Source: Tectiglobus sp965224045 | GTDB taxonomy: Bacteria > Pseudomonadota > Alphaproteobacteria > Rhizobiales > Hyphomicrobiaceae | Assembly: GCA_965224045.1 (NCBI GenBank) | Contig: CBDCYD010000016.1 | Coordinates: 744,001 to 808,000 of the forward strand | DNA length: 64,000 nucleotides | Direction: 5' to 3' | Part shown: in pieces, positions 1 through 7,027 of the stretch | How the letters are laid out: each line of letters starts with the position of its first letter | How positions within the stretch are numbered: position 1 is the stretch's first letter | Notes under the pieces: generated by a model | What the model was told of the DNA's origin: nothing | The model's input: the letters and a program-made list of their open reading frames with translations, nothing else | The model's database searches: none | Made by a program: the position numbers and the translations under genes

Positions 1-1
1 G

Positions 2-1066
2 GGTGAAGGTGATACGCCAACTCCTGCGTTTATTTACGAGGCAGCGCATCGAAGCCTGACGGATGGCGAGACCTTCTACACGCACCAGCTTGGAATTCCG
101 GAGCTGAGAGAGGCGCTGGCGCAGTATTTTGCGCGGCTCTACCGACGGTCGTTTTCGCCGGAGGAGTTCTTTGTCACGTGTGGTGGCATGCAGGCCATAC
201 AACTTGCGATGCAGATGACGGCGGGCGACGGGGACGAGGTCGTGATCCTGTCGCCCGGTTGGCCGAATTTCGAAGGTGCCGCCGTTGTGCAGGGCGCCGT
301 GCCGAAATTCGTCGAACTGAATTTCGGTGCCAGCGGCTGGGAGCTTGATGTCGACAAGTTGTTCGATGCCTGCGGGGCCAGAACGCGTGCCATTTGCATC
401 AATACGCCAGCCAACCCGACCGGCTGGACCGCCAGCGAGGGGCAGTTGCGTGCCATTCTGGATTACACTCGCAGGCACGGGATCTGGATCATTGCCGATG
501 AAATCTACGGTCGATACTACTACGAGGGCGATGGCACCGGCATGGCTCCTAGCCTGCAGACGCTGCGCGAAGACGATGACTTGATCCTGTTCGTACAGAC
601 GTTCTCGAAGAACTGGGCCATGACGGGATGGCGGATGGGGTGGCTGCAGGGGCCATCCGAATTGGCGCAGGTCGCAGAGAACATCATCCAGTACAACACG
701 TCCGGAGTGGCGACGTTCCTGCAGCGTGCGGGAGTTGTTGCGTTGGAACAGGGTGATGCCTTTGCGCGATCGCAGATTGCACGCGCCCGGGAAGGTCGCG
801 ACATCGTCTGCGATGCGTTGGAGCCTTTCAACAATGTTCGCTTCACCAGGCCGAAGGGGGCATTCTACCTGCTGTTCGGGATAGACGGATTGGACAACTC
901 GATGGATGCGGCCCTGCGGCTGGTCGATGAGGCCAATGTCGGTCTCGCACCGGGAGTAGCGTTCGGGCCCGGCGGGGAAGGTTACTATCGGATTTGCTAT
1001 CTGCGATCGCCGGACGGCTTGCGCGAAGCGATGGATCGGCTGACGGGGTGGCTGCGCCAGCAATGA
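2..1066 (+). CDS. Class I/II PLP-dependent aminotransferase (5' end outside window)
   Basis: Cytoplasmic fold-type I aminotransferase of the aspartate aminotransferase superfamily. The frame is open from base 2 with no start, so the N-terminus lies upstream of the window. Visible motifs are GEGDTPTP and the YTHQLGIPELREAL segment near the N-terminal side, NPTGW (substrate/PLP contact), DEIYGRYYY (Asp and Tyr contacting PLP) and FSKNWAMTGWRMGW, whose Lys (codon at base 608) should form the Schiff base. The substrate cannot be told from sequence. Its TGA overlaps the ATG of the downstream MFS transporter (ATGA), so the two are translationally coupled and probably act on the same amino or oxo acid. 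Confidence is high for the family and low for the substrate. Confidence 0.9.
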   Translation, partial: GEGDTPTPAFIYEAAHRSLTDGETFYTHQLGIPELREALAQYFARLYRRSFSPEEFFVTCGGMQAIQLAMQMTAGDGDEVVILSPGWPNFEGAAVVQGAVPKFVELNFGASGWELDVDKLFDACGARTRAICINTPANPTGWTASEGQLRAILDYTRRHGIWIIADEIYGRYYYEGDGTGMAPSLQTLREDDDLILFVQTFSKNWAMTGWRMGWLQGPSELAQVAENIIQYNTSGVATFLQRAGVVALEQGDAFARSQIARAREGRDIVCDALEPFNNVRFTRPKGAFYLLFGIDGLDNSMDAALRLVDEANVGLAPGVAFGPGGEGYYRICYLRSPDGLREAMDRLTGWLRQQ

Positions 1067-2325
1067 CGGCAACGGGGCGGCAACACGAGGAGGCGGCTGG
1101 CAGCCGCCTGTTCTTGACCACTTTGGTGGCACTCACTTTGTGCATGAACACGCTCGGTCGCGGTGTCACGGAGACGTTCACGGTCTTTCTTCTGCCGGTA
1201 GAAAAGACGATGGGGGCGAGCCGGGCGGACATGACACTCGCGTACTCGATCTACATGCTGGTCAACGGACTGTCGGCACCGGTCGCCGGGCAACTGATCG
1301 ACAAGTACGGTGCGCGGTTTACCTACGGGTTCGGATTGCTGTTTCTCGGCAGCGGCTTCTGGCTGGCCGGTCGAGCCGAAGAGCTGTGGCATTACTATCT
1401 GTTTTATGCGGTTTACGGCGGCTTCGGTGCAGCCACGCTGGGCATGGTGGCGGCCTCGAGCCTGCTCAGTCGTTGGTTTACGCATCGTCTCGGCAGCGTC
1501 GTTGCAGTGCCGCATGCGGCGACGGGTTTCGGTGTCTTGCTGATCCCACCGGCTGCGCAGTACCTGATGCAGTTCTATACCTGGCAGGAGACGCATCAAA
1601 TTCTGGGCGCAGCAGTTTTGCTGGTGCTGTTGCCCGTTTTGATCCTGCCGCTCGGGACGATGACTCGCGGATCGCAGCAGTGGCGTGTGCAGCGCCGGCG
1701 GATGCGGGCGACGGGCGAACAGGTCTGGACGGCGGCCCGGGCGATGAAGACGGAGGCATTCTGGTCGTTGTTCGGGGTCTTTTTCTTCACGTCAGCGGCT
1801 GCCTATGCCGTCATTCCGCAATGCGTGGCGTTTTTGGTCGAGCGTGGTTTCGATCCCCTGTTTGCAGCGAGTGCGTTCGGTATTTCAGGTGCGTTTTCTG
1901 CGATCGGCATCATGGCGTCGGGGTGGTTTTCCGATCGTGTCGGACGACTGACGATCGTGACGATAACCAAGATCATGACGATCACGGGCATTCTCTCGTT
2001 GCTCGCCGTGGCCTGGATGCCGAGCCTGCTGTTTGTCTACATGTTTGTATTTTTCTTCGGGATCGTGCAGGGCGCGCGCGGGCCGATCATCGCGGTTCTG
2101 GTGTCGGTGCTCTTTCGCGGAGGCTCGGTTGGAGCGATATTCGGTACGCTGTCGCTGTCAATGGGGCTGGGCGCCGGCAGCGGCTCTTGGCTGTCGGGAG
2201 CGCTGCACGACTGGACGCACGATTACGTTGCCTCGTTTATGCTGGGTGCCGTCTGTTCGGTGTTGGGCCTGGCAATTTACTGGATCTCGCCAAGCCTGAG
2301 GACCGAGCGGCCGGCACGTCTGTAA
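1063..2325 (+). CDS. MFS transporter, oxalate/formate antiporter-like
   Basis: Inner-membrane major facilitator of 420 residues with about 12 hydrophobic segments. The frame extends upstream, but I place the start at the ATG at 1063, which overlaps the stop of the aminotransferase as ATGA; the product then begins MTATGRQHEE just before TM1. DKYGAR between TM2 and TM3 and SDRVGR between TM8 and TM9 are the paired MFS loop motifs. The early RGVTETFTVFLLPVEKTMG stretch resembles monocarboxylate/oxalate:formate-type MFS proteins. Coupling to the aminotransferase suggests uptake or exchange of an organic or amino acid. The substrate is unknown. Confidence 0.85.
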   Translation: MTATGRQHEEAAGSRLFLTTLVALTLCMNTLGRGVTETFTVFLLPVEKTMGASRADMTLAYSIYMLVNGLSAPVAGQLIDKYGARFTYGFGLLFLGSGFWLAGRAEELWHYYLFYAVYGGFGAATLGMVAASSLLSRWFTHRLGSVVAVPHAATGFGVLLIPPAAQYLMQFYTWQETHQILGAAVLLVLLPVLILPLGTMTRGSQQWRVQRRRMRATGEQVWTAARAMKTEAFWSLFGVFFFTSAAAYAVIPQCVAFLVERGFDPLFAASAFGISGAFSAIGIMASGWFSDRVGRLTIVTITKIMTITGILSLLAVAWMPSLLFVYMFVFFFGIVQGARGPIIAVLVSVLFRGGSVGAIFGTLSLSMGLGAGSGSWLSGALHDWTHDYVASFMLGAVCSVLGLAIYWISPSLRTERPARL

Positions 2326-2357
2326 TGCGGCACGAATGGCACGGAAAAGTCTATAAC

Positions 2358-2481
2358 CCGTCAGGTTTGGCTGAAACCATCCCGCTCCCCCTCCCGACCG
2401 CCCACGGCATCATTGTATTGGGTGGTCGGGAGGGGGAGCAGGCCGGCGATACGAGTCCGCCTTAGGGCGGCAATAATCTAG
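2358..2481. repeat. Composite palindromic repeat element, copy A
   Basis: Intergenic element between two convergent genes. Its core is a long inverted repeat: left arm 2384-2404, right arm 2419-2439, 20 of 21 positions paired, around a 14-base loop (2405-2418, cggcatcattgtat). Flanks are caggtttggctgaaacc on the left and a small palindrome of the ccgccttagggcgg type on the right, ending in CTAG at 2478-2481. The reverse complement matches the flanks of the copies at 34649 and 58222. The minus-strand stop codon TAG of the stress-protein gene (2478-2480) lies in the terminal CTAG. The hairpin may also end transcription of both convergent genes, but no T-run follows it. Confidence 0.85.
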
Positions 2482-3293
2482 TTGGCCATCAGTACCGGCA
2501 TTTCAGCCTGGGCCAGAATGTGACTGGTCGCACCGCCGAAAATCATCTGGCGTAGACGGCTTTGCGTATAGGCGCTCTTGATCAGCAGATCGCAGCCCAG
2601 CGTGTCGGCCTCCTCCAGGATCGCCGCGCCAGGCCGGCGTCCTTTTGCGGATATCGTGTGTTCGCTGGCGTTGATGCCGTTGAGTTTAAGATTTGAGCAC
2701 ACCTCGGCGCCCATCGGACCGGCGACGACAGCTTCTTCGATGGTCAGGACGCTCACCTGATCCGCCTTTTGCAGGAACGGCATGGCAAAGGCGAGCGTGC
2801 GCGCACCTTCGGTGCTGCAGTTCCAGGAGATGACAATCTTTCTGCCAAACGGCTGCGGCGGCTTGGGCGGTGCAATGAGGATCGGGCGTCCACCGTCGAA
2901 CAAGACGGATTCGAGCGTCGACATGCGTGCGCCGCCTTCGTCGTTGGAGGGACGACCAACGACGGTCAGGTCGTAGACCCGGGCCAGTGAGCCAAGTGCG
3001 ACATCGTCGATGGCCGCGCCTTCTAGCCAGCTGAATGTCACCTCGGGACCGGCATGGGGCCCGGTTCTTGAATCGAAGATGCGGCGCGCGGCTGCAACGG
3101 TTTCAGCATCGTCCTGATCTGCCGGCGGAAAACTGACCGCGACGATCGGTTCGGCACCGACGACTTGGAACTGCAAAGTTCGCAAGGGCACGCCGGTGAC
3201 GGTCGACCCGAATTGTCCGGCAGCCAGCGCAGCGGTTTCGAGGACCGCTGCGATTGCGGTGTGGTCTTCAACGGGAACCAGAATAGATTTCAT
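2478..3293 (-). CDS. Universal stress protein (UspA family)
   Basis: Cytoplasmic UspA-family protein of 271 residues, about twice the length of a single Usp domain. The start is the ATG at 3293 (MKSILVPVEDHT, the usual Usp first strand), preceded by GGAG; the frame runs further upstream but with no family-like sequence. The C-terminal half carries the nucleotide-binding-type segment around LIKSAYTQSRLRQMIFGGAT and ends EMPVLMAN, as Usp proteins normally end. The N-terminal half is more divergent. Usp proteins are tied to stress survival, and no specific role can be read here. The stop codon lies inside the palindromic repeat. Confidence 0.88.
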   Translation of the reverse strand: MKSILVPVEDHTAIAAVLETAALAAGQFGSTVTGVPLRTLQFQVVGAEPIVAVSFPPADQDDAETVAAARRIFDSRTGPHAGPEVTFSWLEGAAIDDVALGSLARVYDLTVVGRPSNDEGGARMSTLESVLFDGGRPILIAPPKPPQPFGRKIVISWNCSTEGARTLAFAMPFLQKADQVSVLTIEEAVVAGPMGAEVCSNLKLNGINASEHTISAKGRRPGAAILEEADTLGCDLLIKSAYTQSRLRQMIFGGATSHILAQAEMPVLMAN

Positions 3294-3439
3294 ATCTGTC
3301 TCCACTGTGCCTTCGTGTCCCTTTGTCGAGGGGACTTGGACATAGTGTGACAGAATCGCACGGATTGCGGAAGCCGGTTGGCGCTCACTCCCACACGGCA
3401 TGGTAACCGCCGGGATACGCGCAGGCTCGATGAATTGCT

Positions 3440-4258
3440 TCAGTATTTGACCGCCAAGCTCACGGAGGCATAGGGTTTGAGGTCCGTATCCCGGTCGCCT
3501 GATGTGCCGGCAGAGAGGCGCAGATAACTGTCACTGCCGCGGAAGATGCCAAATTCGTAGGCGCCGAAAGCGGCAAGACGGCCAACCTGAAAGTCTTCGT
3601 TGCCAAGGGCGCCGGCTTCGACGCCGAGCGACAGTTGCGGCCAAATTCTGTAGCCGGCACGCAGGGTTGTATCGAACGTCTGGAATGCCGTGGTGTAGGT
3701 CGCCTCGCCGCTGAACCACATGTTGTGCGTGACATTGAGCCAGGCCTCAAGAGCGCCGCCAATGCCGTAGGTGGTTCCTATCGCGATATTGGCCGGGTCG
3801 AACGGCAGTACGCTGTGAGTGGCCGTTGAGCCGCCGAGAAACGCTTTGAAAATCAGATTGCCGGACTGCATGCGGTAGCCGACCATCAGGTCCGTAAAGC
3901 CAGTATGGCCGTCGAACGTCGTCGGCGACGGCACGCCATTGACGTCCGGCGTACCGGAATAGCTGTAGCGTCCATGTCCGCCGACAACGCGCATGCGCCA
4001 GCCATCGTGGCCAATAGCGCCGGTGAGGGCGTAGGTGGCGCCGGAGTAGATCGACCAGTCGCCACCCATGGTGTGGGCACCAACCCAGGTCTGACCGCGC
4101 GGCGGTGGCAGTTCGGCCGGCGTCGGTTGCTGCTGGGCCGGCTCGTGCGCGCGGGCCGGTGTCGCATAAAGTAGTGCAGCAAGTAGGATGGTCAGCCCGC
4201 CTCTTCTGATGTTTGAGCGTTTTTTGGCCGCTCCGGCCTCCTGATGCCGCCGCTGCAT
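3440..4258 (-). CDS. Outer-membrane beta-barrel protein, probable BcsS-like family
   Basis: A 272-residue exported protein. A basic N-terminus leads into the hydrophobic segment GLTILLAALLYATPARA and a likely signal peptidase site before HEPAQQQP. The mature part alternates aromatic and glycine residues (for example WSIYSGATYALTGAIG, GGHGRYSYSG and a C-terminal strand ASVSLAVKY), which fits a small outer-membrane barrel. The pattern resembles the alphaproteobacterial cellulose biosynthesis protein BcsS, but no cellulose synthase gene is in the window, so the name is tentative. It is divergent from the exonuclease gene at 4462; the roughly 200 bases between them hold both promoters, in which I see no clear motif. 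Confidence 0.6.
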   Translation of the reverse strand: MQRRHQEAGAAKKRSNIRRGGLTILLAALLYATPARAHEPAQQQPTPAELPPPRGQTWVGAHTMGGDWSIYSGATYALTGAIGHDGWRMRVVGGHGRYSYSGTPDVNGVPSPTTFDGHTGFTDLMVGYRMQSGNLIFKAFLGGSTATHSVLPFDPANIAIGTTYGIGGALEAWLNVTHNMWFSGEATYTTAFQTFDTTLRAGYRIWPQLSLGVEAGALGNEDFQVGRLAAFGAYEFGIFRGSDSYLRLSAGTSGDRDTDLKPYASVSLAVKY

Positions 4259-4461
4259 CTTGAACCTTTACGCAATTCGAACCACAATGAAATTCAGTTA
4301 TATGATTGAAGTTGACTGGGTGCTCTTCGGGGGTCAAGCCGTATTCATCACCGAACCATGATTTTCAATTTCCGATTGAGGTTTGGAGGAAATATTGCCT
4401 CGAATTCTCCATCATACGTTGCAGGCTTGTGCCCAGCGACCAGGCACAACATGATCGCGAG

Positions 4462-5487
4462 ATGACGGATCCGAACGGTACGACGCAAATATCGAGTTGG
4501 CTCTTTCCCGATCAGCGCGGTCTCTTTTGTGCGCCCGGAAATTTCCATATCGACCCGCATCTCAGCGTGGAGCGGGCAGTGATCACGCATGGCCATGCCG
4601 ACCATGCGCGATCCGGCCACGGTCATGTCCTGGCGACGCCGGAAACCGTGAAGATCATGCGGCAGCGGTTGGGAGATGACGCTGCCGGCTCATTCCAGCC
4701 GGCAGCATATGGCGCGGGTCTGGAGATCGGGGATTGCCGCGTCTCACTGGTGCCGGCCGGTCATGTCCTCGGCAGCGCGCAGGTGGTGATCGAGCATCGC
4801 GGCCAGCGGGCCGTCGTGTCGGGCGACTACAAGCGCAGGGACGACCCGACCTGCGCCGGGTTCGAGGTTGTGCCGTGCGATCTCTTCATCACTGAGGCGA
4901 CCTTCGGCCTGCCCGTTTTCCGGCATGAACCGGATGGCAAGGAGATCGCACGTCTGCTTCATTCGCTGGACACGGTGCCGGAACGCACGCATCTGATCGG
5001 TGTTTACGGACTTGGCAAGTGTCAGCGGCTGATCGCGCTCCTGCGCCGGCAGGGATATGACAAGTCGATCTGGCTGCACGGCGCGCTCAAAGCGATGTGT
5101 GAGCTTTACGAGGAGCTCGGGGTTGCGCTGGGTGATGTGCGGCCGGTGTCGGAGGCGGAGGCAGGCTGCCTTGCCGGTGAGATTGTCCTGTGTCCGCCGT
5201 CCGCCCTCAACGATCGCTGGTCGCGGCGGATGACGGATCCGTTGGTGGTCCTGGCATCCGGCTGGATGCGTGTGCGCGGACGGGCGCGCCAGCGCGGCGT
5301 GGAACTGCCCCTGATCATTTCGGATCACGCGGATTGGCCCGAACTGATCCAGACGATCCGCGACACCGGCGCGGAAGAGGTCTGGGTCACCCATGGGCGA
5401 GAGGAGGCGCTCGTGCGCCAGCTCGAATTGATGGGGCTCAACGGCCGCGCGCTGGCTCTGGTCGGTCGCGAAGATGAAGTGGAGTAG
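4462..5487 (+). CDS. Ligase-associated DNA exonuclease (metallo-beta-lactamase fold)
   Basis: Predicted 341-residue cytoplasmic nuclease of the beta-lactamase/beta-CASP family that normally sits next to an ATP-dependent DNA ligase and an Lhr-type helicase. The metal motif ITHGHADHARSG (His43, His45, Asp47, His48) is present, followed by PAGHVLGSAQ, SGDYK and the C-terminal ISDHADW typical of this family. I chose the ATG at 4462 (MTDPNGTTQIS); the frame extends upstream to 4306 but the extra 52 residues look non-coding. The ligase of this module is in the same window but 44 kb away (48403), so the usual operon is split. Confidence 0.85.
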   Translation: MTDPNGTTQISSWLFPDQRGLFCAPGNFHIDPHLSVERAVITHGHADHARSGHGHVLATPETVKIMRQRLGDDAAGSFQPAAYGAGLEIGDCRVSLVPAGHVLGSAQVVIEHRGQRAVVSGDYKRRDDPTCAGFEVVPCDLFITEATFGLPVFRHEPDGKEIARLLHSLDTVPERTHLIGVYGLGKCQRLIALLRRQGYDKSIWLHGALKAMCELYEELGVALGDVRPVSEAEAGCLAGEIVLCPPSALNDRWSRRMTDPLVVLASGWMRVRGRARQRGVELPLIISDHADWPELIQTIRDTGAEEVWVTHGREEALVRQLELMGLNGRALALVGREDEVE

Positions 5488-5652
5488 GGCGGCTGCCCGT
5501 TCGACCTGGTTGAGAGGGTTGCGCCGGCATGGCGATGCATTCCCACTACCTCATGCGTTGGCTTGGTTGGTGAATGTTGAACTGCTAAGTTGAGCGCAGA
5601 GCAATCGGCCCGGTCGCACAGCCGGCGTTACGTTCAAATTCCCGGAGGATTC

Positions 5653-6516
5653 GTGGAGCCAATCGATTACATCCGCCCGACATCGCTGGCGGAAGCTCAG
5701 GCGGCACTTGCGCGGCCTGGTGCGTGCGCGCTCGCCGGCGGAACCGACCTGATCGTGCAGTTGCGCGAAGGGCGTCGGAAGGCATCGCACCTTGTCGACC
5801 TGAAGTCCGTCGATGAACTTGTCGGTGTCTCCGAAGCATCCGACGGCGGATTGTCGCTTGGCAGTGCGACGGCGGTTGCGCATCTGGCCGAGGACAAGCG
5901 CGTGCGGGAGCGCTATCCGGCGCTGGTCACGTCGCTCGGCATGATCGGCAGCAAGCAGATCCAGAACCGTGCGACGCTTGGCGGCAACATCTGCAATGCT
6001 GCACCGTCTGCAGATGGTGTGCCGCCGCTGATCGGCTATGGGGCGCAATGCACAATGGCAGGGCCCCTTGGTCAGCGTGTAGTGGCGCTCGAGGATCTCT
6101 TCGATGAACCGGGCCGTCCCAAATTGGCGCCAGGTGAGTTCTTGATCTCGATAGGTCTGCCACCGCCGCAACCGCGTTCGGCCGGGTGTTATCAGCGCTT
6201 CACGCCGCGACGCGAAATGGATATCGCGGTCGTCGGCGTGTGCTCCTGGCTATCGCTGGGCGACGACGGTCTGATCGAGGCTGCCCGCGTGGTACTGGCG
6301 TCCGTAGCACCGCGGCCGATCCGATCGTGCAGTGCAGAGGCCGCATTGGTCGGACAATCGCCTGACGTGGCCGCGTTCACTGGCGCAGGCGAAGCAGCGG
6401 TCGGTGATGCGATGCCGATTTCCGATACGCGTGGATCGGCCGACTATCGTCGGGCGTTGGTGCAAACACTGACGCAACGCACGCTAGCGGCCGCAGCAGC
6501 GGCATTGAAAGGCTGA
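5653..6516 (+). CDS. Molybdenum hydroxylase FAD-binding subunit (CoxM-like)
   Basis: FAD subunit (287 residues) of a xanthine dehydrogenase-family hydroxylase; it passes electrons from the 2Fe-2S subunit to the external acceptor. FAD motifs AGGTDLIVQ and TLGGNICNAAPSAD are intact. I place the start at the GTG at 5653, just after GGAGG (5644-5648); a TTG at 5590 would add 21 unconserved residues. It is the first gene of a tight M-S-L operon with the genes at 6524 and 7024, the order seen in coxMSL and related loci. The family is certain, but the substrate cannot be deduced from this subunit. Confidence 0.88.
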   Translation: MEPIDYIRPTSLAEAQAALARPGACALAGGTDLIVQLREGRRKASHLVDLKSVDELVGVSEASDGGLSLGSATAVAHLAEDKRVRERYPALVTSLGMIGSKQIQNRATLGGNICNAAPSADGVPPLIGYGAQCTMAGPLGQRVVALEDLFDEPGRPKLAPGEFLISIGLPPPQPRSAGCYQRFTPRREMDIAVVGVCSWLSLGDDGLIEAARVVLASVAPRPIRSCSAEAALVGQSPDVAAFTGAGEAAVGDAMPISDTRGSADYRRALVQTLTQRTLAAAAAALKG

Positions 6517-6523
6517 TCGTCCG

Positions 6524-7027
6524 ATGAAGAAGATTGCCATTGAGTGCCGGATCAACGGCGAGGAACACGTCTGCCTTGCAGATTCGCGTGATACGCTTCT
6601 GGAACTGCTGCGCGACCGTCTCGGGCTGACCGGGACCAAGGAAGGCTGCAGCAACGGCAATTGCGGTGCCTGCACCGTACTCGTTGACGGACAGGCCGTT
6701 TGTGCCTGCCTGATGATGGCCGGCGAGGTGCCGGGCAAAGACATCATGACCGTCGAGGGCGTTGCCGGCCCGGACGGGTTGCACCCGGTCCAAGATGCAC
6801 TGGTCGAGGTCGGTGGTACGCAGTGCGGGTTTTGTACACCCGGCATCGTGATGTCGGCGATAGCATTGCTGCGCGACGTGCCCCAGCCCGACGACGGTCA
6901 GATTCGGCATGCGATAGCCGGCAACCTGTGCCGATGCACGGGCTATGACAAAATCGTGCGGGCAATCGCTTTGGCAGGTGCGCGCAACACAAAGCACGAC
7001 AGCGCCGGCCCGGGGGGCAATTCATGA
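6524..7027 (+). CDS. Molybdenum hydroxylase 2Fe-2S subunit (CoxS-like)
   Basis: Small iron-sulfur subunit, 167 residues, carrying two [2Fe-2S] clusters. The plant-type ferredoxin cluster uses Cys42, Cys47, Cys50 and Cys62 (GCSNGNCGAC then CACL). The second cluster is bound by GTQCGFCTPG and GNLCRCTGY in the helical C-terminal domain. Length and order are normal for the family. It starts 7 bases after the FAD subunit ends and overlaps the large subunit (ATGA at 7024), so the three proteins are probably made in stoichiometric amounts. Confidence 0.95.
   Translation: MKKIAIECRINGEEHVCLADSRDTLLELLRDRLGLTGTKEGCSNGNCGACTVLVDGQAVCACLMMAGEVPGKDIMTVEGVAGPDGLHPVQDALVEVGGTQCGFCTPGIVMSAIALLRDVPQPDDGQIRHAIAGNLCRCTGYDKIVRAIALAGARNTKHDSAGPGGNS

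Noticed and set aside
1140..2465. Second plus-strand frame overlapping the MFS transporter
   Set aside because: Composition is not membrane-like, it shows no family features, and the MFS frame is clearly the real one.
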